From Pseudomicrostroma phylloplanum (taxonomy: Eukaryota; Basidiomycota; Exobasidiomycetes; Microstromatales): 64,000 bases of DNA. The stretch lies in the NCBI GenBank assembly GCA_039545275.1, contig BCHS01000017.1:186001-250000 (forward strand), given 5' to 3'. The position numbers and the translations under genes were made by a program. Below, piece by piece: positions 54,111 through 64,000 of this stretch. Numbering within the stretch: position 1 is the stretch's first letter; each line of letters opens with the position of its first letter. A model generated the notes under the pieces. It saw nothing but the letters and a program-made list of their open reading frames with translations. It was not told the DNA's origin and searched no databases.

Positions 54111-55072
54111 TTATAGTTTACTACCCATAACGAGGTCCTTGATGCCTTGTTGATCGAGAGAAGAGTCAGGATAGGGTAACCAAGGGCTCTGCATGTGTAC
54201 CGCCCCTCCATCAACAACGAATTTTGCTCCAGAGCAGTAGGCGCCAGCATCGCTAAAGAGGTAGACTGCCATGTTGGCGATATCGTCCTTTTGGCCTATT
54301 CTTTGCAGGGGGATCCTCGCAGCAGCGAGCTCTTCTCCGCCCTTGGGCGTGAGCCTATCAGCCCCTTCTGTCCCTGCAATCATCCCCGGAGCCACGACAT
54401 TGGAGCGCACACCAAAGGGTCCCATCTCGACTGCGATGGACTGACTCAAGGCGTCCACACCAGCCTTTGCAGCACTCGGCGCAGCTTGCCATGGAATAGC
54501 TTGGTAGTGGAGCGTAGCAGACACATGTAGGTAGGCTCCATGGCTCTTCTTGAGGTGCTCCAAGCTAGCCTTGACCGTATGGTACGTCCCAACCAGGTCA
54601 ATATCCATGACCGTCTTGAACCCCTTCGGAGAGATGTTTTCAATCGGCGCAAGAAAGTTTCCCGCTGCACCACAGATGACAAAGTCTAGACGACCAAACT
54701 GCTTGACAGTCGCTTCGACGGCCTTGACGACGTCTTCGTAGTTGCGGACGTCCCCTGGAGTAGGGATGCACTTTTGGCGCGTGGAATCGGAGAGGGACTG
54801 GGCTGCAGAGGTGAGACGGTCGACTTTGCGGCCCATGATGCCTGCTGAGGCTCCGTGGCGCATGACAGCCTGAGGTGGAGTAGAGTGGAGGAAAATCTGA
54901 GACGAGCCGGGCTGACCAGGTTGCTCACCGGCTCACTCACCTCGACCATCTTGTAGACGATTCCGCTTCCTCCTCCCGTCGCAAAGATGACCTTGCCAGC
55001 AAAGATGTTGTCCTTGAAGGTAGTCGTGGACGGCACTGCCCGGCCAATGTAGGGCTCCGACGGTCCAGACAT
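54111..55072 (-). CDS. SPS19: Peroxisomal 2,4-dienoyl-CoA reductase (Sps19 type)
   Basis: NADPH-dependent auxiliary enzyme for beta-oxidation of unsaturated fatty acids. Exons 55072-54941 and 54869-54111 (71-nt intron, phase 0) give about 296 residues. The nucleotide-binding loop is ATGGGSGIV near residue 32; CGAAGNFLAPIE replaces the usual NNAG. The active site region has HVSATLHYQAIPWQAAPSAA followed by KAG, without the usual Tyr-x3-Lys, as in this subfamily. PGMIAGTEG is the substrate loop and AYCSGAKFVVDGG the closing strand. The C-terminus is SKL, a canonical peroxisome import signal. The sequence SGIVYK has Val-Tyr where Gly-Tyr/Gly-Phe is more usual. Confidence 0.94.
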
Positions 55073-55866
55073 GGTAAGTATGCAGTAAAGAGATAGATCA
55101 GGGATTGTATTCTACTTCGAGGGGACAGATGTGAAGCGATGGATATCCTCAGGGGCGATTAGGACGTTCGGGTAAGCTCGCCCGCCCACCGGCATCTCCG
55201 GCACTTTTGCGGGGCGCCACTTTTGCCCGAGGCGCGAGCGCGGGCCATCACCAGCTGGAGGTCACACCGACATTCTCGGTGTCCCGTGTCAGATCTCACG
55301 AAAAATACCGAGACACTACAGAAGGAGAGTCTCATGGATGATAGCCTGTGAAGTGAAGGACAACTGCAACTCTGTAGCTCTCTCTTTGGCCAGGCTCACA
55401 TCGGTGGACCCCCTTACGCTGCGTCCGCGTTTGCGTCTGCGTCTGCGTCTGCGTGATTTTGTCTTAGAGGTCGACACTTCAGGCCAAGAGTGATGGCACC
55501 TCAATCCAGCAGGTCTTCATCATGACATCGTAGTGTACCATGACCTCCACTGTTCCAGGCATTCGAGTGCTATTTTGGCCTCACTCGCCTGCGCCCACTG
55601 CACCCTGTTCCTTCCGACGCTGTTCCCCCCCACGTCGCGTGAGAGGCGCTGCTTGGCTGGGCCGCTCGCTCCACCCCGCATTTGCACAAGCGCTTGCAGC
55701 CGGGCCGTGACCCTTTTGCCGAGGCAGCCAGGCGCATGGCACCACCGGATTCACCATTCACCCCTCGTTCACCTCACGATACAAAGGTAGCAGCGGCACT
55801 GCTCTCTATCCTCGCAAGCATAGATTTACCACTCTCTAGCTCTCCCCGCTAGGCACTGACACCGCA
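55073..55866. promoter_or_regulatory. Divergent promoter, dienoyl-CoA reductase / mitochondrial carrier
   Basis: 794 bases between opposite start codons, including a GCGTCT-type tandem repeat at about 55421-55455 and a GC-rich block at 55170-55260. No oleate-response element was identified with confidence. Confidence 0.5.
55421..55455. repeat. Tandem hexamer repeat (GCGTYY)
   Basis: About six units of GCGTCT/GCGTCC/GCGTTT in a row within the divergent promoter. Confidence 0.9.
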
Positions 55867-57784
55867 ATGTCATGGTCCTACGCTCCTTGGCGTCGGGCTG
55901 CCGTAGAGGAGCGACCCTCGCAACCCCACCCGTCTTCCTCCGAGGCACCAATCCTTCCACCCCAGCCTAGCCCGGTATCACGATTGCACCGACGTGCTGG
56001 GAAGCCATCGCAGCAGCTGGAATCGCCGACGAAATTGGACGTGGCTGGTGATGACGCAAGTCCACTGGCCAGCACATCCATCCTAAGCAGCCCTCCCCTC
56101 CCAAGAGCTATCACCTCGACCACCCCTCCTTTGGCCTCTTCGTCCTCCCTTATCCTACCTCGGCAAACTCGCTTCTACCACCGCGGACGCTCGATACCCA
56201 TTCACTCTCCCAACGAAGAGCCAGAGGATCACACAGGCACCTCCTCTCCCCATTTCCCCTCCTTTGCAGCGCACGACTCCCTCCCCTCCACCGCAACAGA
56301 CAAGAACTCGTCCCTCGCACGAGCACTAGATATCCAGCGCGGGGCGGCAGACGTAGAGGGGAAGGAAGCCATCGTTTCATCTCTCAGAGAGCGGTCTGAT
56401 ATAGCTCAGAAGATCAAGCAGGCTAGAGAAGGGGACGCAGACGAAGGGGGAGATGATGAGCCAGAGGAGTCGGCTGTGAGCGGGGCGTACCTGGTGTCGT
56501 ACTTTGTAGCGGGAGGAGCTGCGGGAGCTGCGAGTAGGACCGTCGTGTCGCCGCTAGAGAGGCTCAAGAGTGAGTTACGCAGGTGTGGCAGAGCAGCAAG
56601 TGAGCCTTCATTGATCACTGGTGGCTCACCCCTGCCCCTCGTACCCCGACAGTCATCATGCAAGTGCAACCCTCGTCTGCGGGAAAAGGCAAAGCAGCCT
56701 ACAATGGCGTCGTCTCCGGCCTCGTAAAGATGTGGCAGGAGGAAGGCTTCGCAGGGTACATGCGCGGCAACGGCATCAACTGCCTGCGCATCGTCCCCTA
56801 TTCTGCCGTTCAATTCTGCACCTATGAGATTGCAAAGGACAAGCTTAGCCATGGTGGAGAAGGGGAGATGACGACGGCCAAGCGATTGCTGGCGGGAGCA
56901 ATGGCGGGGACAGCGAGCTGTGTGGCTACCTTTCCACTGGATCTAGTCAGGGCGAGGATCAGTATTGCCAGCGCTTCCCTCTACGCAGACGCCAAGGCAG
57001 AGGTGCTAAACAACAACAACGCCGGCCCCGATGCCGGGAAGCCGTCTGCGGCGGCCCCGGCCCCCTCTCCTCCTCCTCCCAAACTGTCTCGATCAGAGAT
57101 GCGAGCGGTGATCGCAGAGCGGCAGAAGCGTGTCCCGGGCATCTGGGCCATGACCGCCAAGGTCTTCCGCGAAGAAGGCGGCATCCGTGGTCTGTATCGC
57201 GGGTGCATCCCCACAGCGGCAGGAGTGGCCCCGTACGTGGCGATCAATTTTGCAGCGTACGAGGCGATGCGAAAGTACGTCGTTGAAGCCTCGCTCTCTG
57301 AGGGACGCGATGGGGAGATTGGCACGGGTGGGAAACTCCTGTGCGGTGCATTGGCGGGGAGTATTAGCCAGTCGGTCACGTTCCCGCTGGACGTTCTGAG
57401 GAGGCGGATGCAGGTTGCGGGAATGAAGGACTCGAAGCTGGGGTACAGCGATAAGAGTGAGTCTCGCGGGGTTATCGGTGCGCTGAGATGTGCTGTCGGC
57501 ACTCTTCTCCCCTTGTTGACATGCTCCCACCTTCTCGCCCTCCTTCCTGACCAGGCGCAATCGACGCCATCCGCAACATCCTCCGCGCCGACGGCTTCCT
57601 AGGCCTCTACAGGGGCCTCTGGCCCAACTTGCTCAAAGTAGCACCCAGCATCGGTACCAGCTTCCTCGTTTACGAGACTGTGCAGACGTGGGTGCATCCG
57701 CATAAGCACCACCCGCATGGACATGGAAATGGGCATGGGCATGGTGATGGTGAAAAGGAGGGAGAGGCAAAGGTGGAGAAGTGA
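55867..57784 (+). CDS. Mitochondrial carrier of the YPR011C (APS/PAPS) type
   Basis: Six-helix carrier of the inner mitochondrial membrane. Exons 55867-56569, 56653-57456 and 57555-57784 (introns 83 and 98 nt) give about 578 residues, against roughly 320 for the family. The three carrier signatures are SPLERLK, FPLDLVRAR and FPLDVLRRR, each followed by G-rich helices. MRGNGINCLRIVPYSAVQF, RGLYRGCIPTAAGVAPYVAI and FLGLYRGLWPNLLKVAPS match yeast YPR011C as I recall it, reported to transport adenosine phosphosulfates. An N-terminal extension of about 210 Ser/Pro/Glu-rich residues, an Ala/Pro insert in the second repeat and a His/Gly-rich tail (HPHKHHPHGHGNGHGHG) are additions. The relatives Leu5 and SLC25A42 are the main alternatives. 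Confidence 0.85.
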
Positions 57785-58102
57785 GGAGAGGAGGAATTGT
57801 GCAGATTGTGGGGGGCGGACGGGTGACGGAGAACGTGAAGCTGGTCTGCTGCTGCCAGGCATACCATACCCGCTTCGGAGCACCAGCATTATCATAGAAA
57901 TAGAATGCATATCCGCACTTCCTACACTGATGTGAAGAGGCGCAGAGATCAACAGAGCTATCGTTGATGATTTACGAACTCTATGAAACGGCTAGTGTAT
58001 TGAGACTATATACAAAGGTGTGCAATGCTGAGGCATTTGACGTCTTCCTCAACGCCAGACCTCCCTTCTCCTGTTCACTTCCTCCTCTACAGCCTCCCTG
58101 CC
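57785..58102. other. Tail-to-tail intergenic region, 318 bases
   Basis: Between the carrier stop and the stop of the T5orf172 gene. The only frames are shadows. Nothing recognised. Confidence 0.5.
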
Positions 58103-60298
58103 TCACCTCAACTCCCTCACAAAGCGCTCCCACCTCAGTACAACCTCCTTGACACCCTCGAATCCAAGCTCAGCAGGCACAGCGAAAATCTCACGATGTC
58201 TCCTACCACAGTCTTTGCACTTGTGAGCTGCCTCTCCTCCAGCTGCGAGATCCAGAGCAGGCGGGGTGCACCTCTCCCTGAGCTCTAGGTGCACGAGCTT
58301 CTCCCAGCGATGGCTTCCTATGATGCCCCGCGTGAGCACCCGGTCGGCCCCTACTAGGAGACCCTGTCTCCCTGTGCCGGTCCCGCTCCCCGCTCCTGTG
58401 CCTCCACCAGTGAGATTAGTCGCAACCTGAGTCGTGACGGGGTCCAGCAGGGGCAGGAGAGCGCGCAGGTGCGCTTCGCGAGAGGAGCACTGCGAGCGCC
58501 ATTGCGCCATTCGGGCCATTGGGTTTACACTGCGACCTACTTTTAGCCAGGTACACGTCCGAGAAGAAGACGAAGTGGCACTGACTCCAGTTCGAGAGCA
58601 GGAAGAAGAAGTAGTAGAAGCGCTAGCTGTACTACCGAGACCTTGCTTCTCGAGGATCTCGTAGATGTAGATGTACCCCTCCTCTGCGAGATCTGCCTCT
58701 GAAAGGGGCTCCACCATTGCTGTTCGCATGCGTGCGGCGGTGAGGTCAGAGATTGTAGCGGGGATGGACTCCGAAAAGGGTATGTAGCGGGATGGGCTAG
58801 AAGCAGTGTGGAAGCCTTGCGTCTTGTTGATCTCCTTGGCGTGTTGGTGGCAGTAGAGGGGGAGAGGCTCGTCCTCGTCTGGAGTCTCCTCCTCTTCGTC
58901 TTCCTCCCTCGAGCTCGACGTGATCATGATGCTGCTGTCGTCGCTGCTCGTGCTGATCTCAAATTCGGGATCAGAATCGTCTGCTACGACGATTGGTCGA
59001 TTTTTCCTCCCCTGAACCTGACCTTGTTGCTGGTCTCTCTTGGCCGGTGAAGAGCGGGAGGTAGCTCCGGGAGGGGCGCTCTTCTGTCTCTGCCTCTGCC
59101 GCTGTTGTTGCTGCTGCTGCCTCGTTCCAGCGGCCGGGCTCTTTGTAGGAGTAACAGAGCTGGATCGAGTCCTGCCCGCCGTTGCGCCCTTGACTGGTCG
59201 ACTGCTCTGTCCGACCGCTCGTGTACATCTGCCGCCATCCCGCTTGATACCCCAGCACTGTCCGCCCGCAGGCGGTACTTCAGCGGAGGTGGTGAACCCT
59301 TTCTTCATGGCAGCCGGGCTCGCGGGCATTGCGGGAGTACCGAGCGACGGGACAGGTTTACGCTTCGAAGTGCCAGGGGTCGTTGGAGCGGGCATTCTTT
59401 GAGCGACTACCGGTGTGCTGGCAGAGCGCGGAGCCAGAGGTCGTACCGAGGCAGAGACTGCAGGTGGTGCAGTAGTGCCGCTATCCGGCCTGACAGGGCG
59501 AGTCTCTGCTCTCGAGCTGGAAGGTAGCGAGCCCCCGAACAACGTCTCATACGACGGCGGCAAAGGTTGTCGGATGGGCGCCGACGTCGTCTGCTGCTGC
59601 TGCTGAGCCAGCAGCTGGGCCTTTTCACTCAGCGGTGTCGGGGTCGAGCCATCGAGGGGCCTGAGAGGAGGCGCAGGAAGTGGTCTTCTCGGCGGCACTC
59701 GTACGTCGGGCGAGCCGGCCAGCGTGGGCATGGGAGGGAGCCTCTCAGCGGAGGGCTGTGGAGGAGGCTGCACGGAATGCGGCGCATTAGGTCGTGGCCG
59801 TGGCTGAGGAGGAGTAGAGATGTTCGGCAGCCAGAAGTGCGGGTGCGATACTTGTCGAGCATTGTAGCAACTGCCGGCATGGCCGGGATCTGGGAGCCTG
59901 GACGGCCCTGCAACATTAGCAGCAGGTATGCTCAGCAGTGGCGACGAAGCGACTCGCATCCGACCAGTTGGAGAGTAAGGATACTGGTTCTGCCTCTGAT
60001 GGCTCAGCTGCGAGGGTGTCCGGGCGGGTGGTAGGGCCGGCAGCGGTTTGTCTTTGCCGGGTGAGCCAGGAGTCGCGGGGGCAGAGCCATGTTGGCTGCC
60101 CGCTGCTGGCGAGGAAGCGGTCTCGAGCTGTGTGCGGTAGAGTTGTCTTGCTAGAGAGTCGATGGTGTGCGGCGAGGGAGGCACGGCGGCGGGGGATGTG
60201 TGACGAGACCATGGACGATGCGGTTGTAGGTGCGGCTGCTGCTGCTGCTGCTCTGGCGTTTGTGGCGGTATTGCCCCGGCAAAGGCCGATGAAGCCAT
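58103..60298 (-). CDS. T5orf172 / DUF1766 domain protein (GIY-YIG superfamily)
   Basis: A single exon from ATG 60298 gives 731 residues. The first 380 are Pro/Gln/Ser-rich and disordered. Then QCWGIKRDGGRCTRAVG and LYCHQHAKEI form a short Cys/His zinc-like pair interrupted by a Gln/Arg run and an acidic stretch. The T5orf172 domain follows: GYIYIYEILEKQG, LKVGRSVNPMARMAQWRSQC, then RGIIGSHRWEKLVHLELRER, CKDCGRRHREIFAV and FEGVKEVVLRW. The tandem Y-I-Y and K-V-G-R blocks are the GIY and YIG equivalents of this domain, with the Glu of EKLVHLEL later. Widespread in fungi and some phages (S. pombe Mug113 is one); the molecular role is unknown. Confidence 0.88.
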   Translation of the reverse strand: MASSAFAGAIPPQTPEQQQQQPHLQPHRPWSRHTSPAAVPPSPHTIDSLARQLYRTQLETASSPAAGSQHGSAPATPGSPGKDKPLPALPPARTPSQLSHQRQNQYPYSPTGRMRVASSPLLSIPAANVAGPSRLPDPGHAGSCYNARQVSHPHFWLPNISTPPQPRPRPNAPHSVQPPPQPSAERLPPMPTLAGSPDVRVPPRRPLPAPPLRPLDGSTPTPLSEKAQLLAQQQQQTTSAPIRQPLPPSYETLFGGSLPSSSRAETRPVRPDSGTTAPPAVSASVRPLAPRSASTPVVAQRMPAPTTPGTSKRKPVPSLGTPAMPASPAAMKKGFTTSAEVPPAGGQCWGIKRDGGRCTRAVGQSSRPVKGATAGRTRSSSVTPTKSPAAGTRQQQQQQRQRQRQKSAPPGATSRSSPAKRDQQQGQVQGRKNRPIVVADDSDPEFEISTSSDDSSIMITSSSREEDEEEETPDEDEPLPLYCHQHAKEINKTQGFHTASSPSRYIPFSESIPATISDLTAARMRTAMVEPLSEADLAEEGYIYIYEILEKQGLGSTASASTTSSSCSRTGVSATSSSSRTCTWLKVGRSVNPMARMAQWRSQCSSREAHLRALLPLLDPVTTQVATNLTGGGTGAGSGTGTGRQGLLVGADRVLTRGIIGSHRWEKLVHLELRERCTPPALDLAAGGEAAHKCKDCGRRHREIFAVPAELGFEGVKEVVLRWERFVRELR

Positions 60299-62187
60299 TA
60301 CGAGTCAGATGCAGCCGCTGTCTATCTGACCTTCTGCTCAGCGTCTGGGGCTATGAGCATAGCATCGTCGCGATTGGTACAGCAGGAAGTGAGAGATGTG
60401 GAGTAGGGTAAGGGAGCGGTGCAAGACGAGCCGATGCAAGTGTTGATTTCGCTCCTCGCGCCTCAAAAGTCGCAACCAACACTTTGCCCGCGCCGTTCCG
60501 TCTACTGCTCGGCGCCATACAGCAGTGGATGGGCAACGAAGGACAGGGGTCGCACATTGTCACGACGGGCTTTACACAACAGGGAGAGAGCTCCGAACAA
60601 AGGCAAAGCGCATTGCAGAAGGTTGGAAGAAGAGTACACGCCGTGCTCTTAAAGCGATGCCAGTTGTGGCTTCCGACTCATGAGTGACCACTGCTCGCCC
60701 AGACGCGCTGGGGCTTACATAAGCAGAGACAGTCGGGACGGAAGAGTCTCGTGACCTTCCTGTTACCTCCCCGTGCAACCGCCCTACCTCCCTACTGAGT
60801 CTCATTCAACCTACCTCTTATATATATAGCTATCTCGTTCACTATCTCGTTATCAAACCTCTGCACCAGTTCTACTACTTTCGTTTACTGCTACCATCAA
60901 CAATATGGCGGCGTGTCCTTGCCGCCGCCTCAGCCGTGTAGGCGCGTATTGTTGCAGCCTCAACCTCGGGTTTGCCCGTTGCTGTAGGCTCACACCACGA
61001 CGACCGTTTCGGCTCGTTCTACCGTCCGAGAGCACATCGTGCCTGGATGACCGCTGCCAGATGCCGAGCTTTGAACCTCCGGTTGCTCGTCCCGTAGTCT
61101 TGGCAAAGGAAGCGGCTCGTCGGAAGTCCACAGCGCGGGGAAGACGCCGGGAAGTGGGGGGTGGGAGTGATTCGGCGTCGCTTGGCTGTCTGTGGGTTAG
61201 CCGACCGATGCAGGCACAGCGAGGAGAGAGAGAAGCGAGTAAGGCGTGGGGGTGGGTATTCGTTGTGTCCGGAGCTCTGGAACCATCCTCGCCTACTCTC
61301 TCTTTCTCTTCGCGGGCTCCCATCCTCGGCAACCCTTGATTACCTTCAGACCTTGTGCTAGCCGAGCTGCTCACACGCTGCAACAAATTGCCGCAGGGAT
61401 GGAAAGAACTCAGTTGCGAGAAATTGACCATGTCCGGGAAGAGGCCCGATAGCCGCCGAGTGGAGAGATACAAAAACAGAAGCGAGAGCGGCAGGACTGG
61501 AGTTGGAAGCAAAACCAATCTGAGCGCCGTGATGCATCGGATGTCTGCTGTCTTTGTACCTGCCCACTTTCGCCCACTGCAACTTCCTGCTCTCCATGAC
61601 ACAATGAACGTGCAATCCTCCTGTATAAGCTCAGCACAACAGATGGCTCGGAGTGTTACCGAGATAGTGCAAAGAGAAAGACGTCGCCGTGATATATCGG
61701 CCGATCGTTGGGACTTTGCTGTCTAACAAGCTCAGTAGCTTGTTCAATTGATCAGAGGGTATGTGTGGGCGGTCGTCGAAGGTACCGAGTAAGATATGCA
61801 CAGGTGGGATGCTCGCTAGGTCAGCCTGTACATAGACCAGGAGTCTCTTCGGCACTGCACTCTTGTCTCTGATGGTTGTTTCTATTTGACACTTCAAATT
61901 AGACGACCTGATATCGTGACGTGCTTTGAAACCGCACATCACATCAGGTCTGTCAAGTACTAGTGGTATGGTTCGACATTCTCGAAGTCAGCAATTATCG
62001 TCCCCATTGCACATAGGATCTTCTCCGTCAGATCATCCTTTTTGTTTCACAATGGTGCCATGTAATGAGAGGCGGGAATTGGCGTCACGTATATGCAATG
62101 TCCCACTCTAGTCTAGCGAGCAAGGGGCGGCAACTGTCCGGACTCTCGGGCCCTGACCTCGCCGCTTTCCTCCGTGGGGCACGGACG

Positions 62188-62224
62188 TGGGCGTGGGCGT
62201 GGGCATGTGCGTGGGCGTGCGCGC
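62188..62224. repeat. (GTGGGC)n simple repeat
   Basis: About six GTGGGC-type hexamers with single-base changes. They generate long His/Ala/Arg frames on the other strand, which are artefacts. Confidence 0.9.
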
Positions 62225-62973
62225 AAGCATCTGTCTGTCCTCGGCAGTACCGAAGTCGCTTGGCTCTCTGGCTTTGAACGGACACATAGGACCATCGCAA
62301 GCAGACGCCGATGTACCCTTTGCAATCATGCTCACTCTAATCTCGGACCGACCTTGACATCCATCGTTCGCTACCAATCACAAGCTGGCGAGGCAGTGCG
62401 TCATCGCTCAGAGCGAGATAGGAACATGACGCAGACGAGCTTTGTCGCAAGTGAGCGGATGCAGTACACACACAAATCAATCAATTGCCTTGATTGCCGA
62501 GTAAAGAGATTAGAAACGAACGACGAGACAGCGCCAGAGCCAAAATCTCTTCAGAGAGCCCTCGCTGGGCGCTCTTCGGGACGCTGAAACCTCTTCGGTG
62601 TAGCCCCCTCCCCCCTCCCTCAGTCTTGACCGCCCTCATGTATTGCGTACCTGCTTCGATGGAGTGTCTCACTTCTGCGTGCTGTCTCGTTTGCCTCTCC
62701 GAGACTGCGACGGCGCAATCTCGGTTGCAAGGCCGGGGTGGGTGGGTGGGTGGAACCACGGCAAGCCCCGACGGCCCGCCCGGCCAAGGCACTTTATTTT
62801 CTCGATCGTCTAGGTGGGCCCCTGTCCCCTCCTCCGTCTGCTGCTCCGCTGCCGAGATGACGCCCGCGGATGAGACCCCGCAATCAGGCCCTCGCAGCAG
62901 CCCAAGGCCGAGATCATCATCACTATGGCAAAGGCCCTCGCAAGCGAGATGAATAGAGCAAAGGCTGCTGGTG

Positions 62974-63038
62974 GTGGTGATGCTGGTGCTGGTGCTGGTG
63001 CTGGTGCAGGAGCTGTAGCTGCTGTAGCTGCTGTAGCT
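62974..63038. repeat. (GGTGCT)n and (GCTGTA)n simple repeats
   Basis: Two adjacent short repeat tracts. They explain the Ala/Gly and Pro/Ser-rich frames seen across this segment. Confidence 0.9.
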
Positions 63039-63642
63039 TGCTGCCCGTTGGAGAGCATCCCCCTCGTCACCAAAAAAAGGACAGAAGCGAACGCACGCAC
63101 GCACGCACCCGCGTACGGCCGTCTGCTTGCCTGCCCGCCCGCGGAGTGTCTGAGGGACCCACTATGCGGCCACCCGGCAGCCGAGGCGGCAGCGGGGCGT
63201 ATGTGACACATCCGTCCGCCTCCCGTGGATCCACTTCCTGACCTTGCTCCTTGCCTTGCCACCGCTATCCTCACCACCATCACCACCACCGCCGCCGCCA
63301 TTGCTTCTTCTACCACAGCATCCACTCTATCATAGTCGTACTCCCTGAATTGCCATTTCCATCCAGCTCAGGCGGGTCTACCCAGTGCTACAATACTGCA
63401 TTAGACTCCACGCACCTCCCCCCGCCCGCCTTTTACGGAAAGAGCACCTAAGCAGGGGCCTCTCTTTGAGATTCGCCAAATCAGGTCCCAACGCCTGCCT
63501 ACCTGCCTGCCATCTCAGGACCCTACCATATCCATCCTCGCGATACCTCGACCACCCCACTGCACGCTCTCAGTACCTCGTCTCCCTGCTGCGTGCCGGC
63601 GAACCTGGTCATCGACGAGTGTCCCGGCGCCTCCACTCCTCC

Positions 63643-63844
63643 ATGTCCTTCTCGTCCTTTCATCCAGTATTCCTCGACAATCATACACAAAACTCTGGTG
63701 ACGTCCGTTCACCCTCGACGTCCTCGACGTCCTCTGCTTCCTCACAATCCTCTCCATTCGGAGGAGGATTCTCGCACACCTACAACTCGAGCAGAGGCAC
63801 AGGCAACGGAGGCATGCTGGCGTCAGCTCAGAACTGGGGAGCAG
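63643..63844 (+). CDS. First exon of a Ser-rich protein, 3' truncated by window
   Basis: ATG 63643 follows a long pyrimidine-rich leader. The 67-codon frame is Ser/Gly-rich (SFSSFHPVFLDNHTQN, FGGGFSHTYNSSRGTGNGG) and ends at a consensus donor, GCAG|GTGAGT, at 63844/63845. The rest lies beyond the window, so the product is unknown. The upstream part of the same frame (from 63385) has no support as coding. Confidence 0.45.
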
Positions 63845-64000
63845 GTGAGTAAAGCGACTGTGCGATATGGGCGAGCTACAACACAAGATGAGCTGGTACC
63901 TGGTCAAGGCGTAGGCGTAGACACTGCCTTTGCTGCTTTGCTTTGCTCTTCACCAAGGCAGAGATAGCCTGGACTGTCGCCGTGCTGTCCTCCTCGGCTA

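Larger units (their letters stand above)
60299..63642. other. 3.3-kb stretch without a recognisable gene
   Basis: The longest gene-poor stretch in the window. 61.70-62.10 kb is AT-richer and has a minus-strand frame of 104 codons (61942-61631) whose text looks protein-like (KRLLVYVQADLASIPPVHIL, then DQLNKLLSLLD), plus a short protein-like frame just upstream in another register (DDLTEKILCAMGTIIADFEN). No start, intron or family was found. Two simple repeats lie at 62188-62224 and 62974-63038. From about 63250 the sequence is pyrimidine-rich on the + strand, as expected for the leader of the next gene. Confidence 0.5.

Noticed and set aside
62085..63206. Several overlapping Ala/Gly/His/Arg-rich frames
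   Set aside because: They are produced by the hexamer repeats at 62188-62224 and 62974-63038.
1..64000. CRISPR arrays, rRNA genes, complete retrotransposons
   Set aside because: No regularly spaced repeats, rRNA-like blocks, reverse transcriptase or integrase motifs were seen on either strand.

Overview
The window is nuclear DNA of a fungus, most likely a basidiomycete of the Ustilaginomycotina type (inference). The evidence is dense gene packing, about 20 housekeeping genes of clearly fungal type, short GT-AG introns (mostly 60-105 nt), GC-rich codon use, long Ser/Ala/Gly/Gln low-complexity tracts, and many head-to-head gene pairs sharing promoters of a few hundred bases. No prokaryotic operons, rRNA, CRISPR array or complete transposon were seen, and no tRNA was recognised.

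Layout. 1-1430: 3' part of VPS18 (cut by the window start). 1881-4007: a cytochrome P450. 4581-9666: a THADA/Trm732-type tRNA methylation partner, divergent from a Gi-like G-protein alpha subunit (10631-11805). 12833-15354: an unusual GIY-YIG-domain protein. 16497-17921 RAD23, divergent from TOP1 (18344-21750). 21900-26792: a WDR7/rabconnectin-3-beta-like protein. 26961-28286: COQ11. 28530-30110: an unknown membrane protein running into VMA21. 30349-32028: VTA1, divergent from a cytochrome-b5 protein (32319-33388). 33526-35224: COG5, divergent from RPP1 (35489-36863). 36989-38845: RPN3, divergent from a class-I glutamine amidotransferase (39140-40281). 41033-43317 and 43489-47351: two Ser-rich proteins, the second with one clear H2A-like and one possible histone fold. 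47815-49804: a one-pass membrane protein. 50.1-53.8 kb: an accessory-looking stretch with palindromes, a helicase C-terminal lobe lacking its ATP-binding half, and two orphan reading frames. 54111-55072: a peroxisomal 2,4-dienoyl-CoA reductase (ends SKL). 55867-57784: a mitochondrial carrier of the YPR011C type. 58103-60298: a T5orf172/DUF1766 protein. 60.3-63.6 kb: mostly non-coding. 63643-end: 5' start of a truncated gene.

Functional themes. The endolysosome/V-ATPase theme recurs (VPS18, VTA1, VMA21 and the WDR7-like protein), as does ubiquitin-proteasome delivery (RAD23, RPN3). RNA processing (RPP1, Trm732-like), Golgi trafficking (COG5) and mitochondrial/peroxisomal metabolism (COQ11, the carrier, the reductase) are also present. 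These are ordinary fungal genes and not one pathway cluster. The parts most worth following up are the histone-fold protein, the stop-codon/splice-donor overlap that could fuse a membrane protein to Vma21, the orphan GIY-YIG protein and the helicase-fragment island. Exon boundaries were placed by eye from GT-AG signals, reading frame and family resemblance recalled from memory; no alignment was run.
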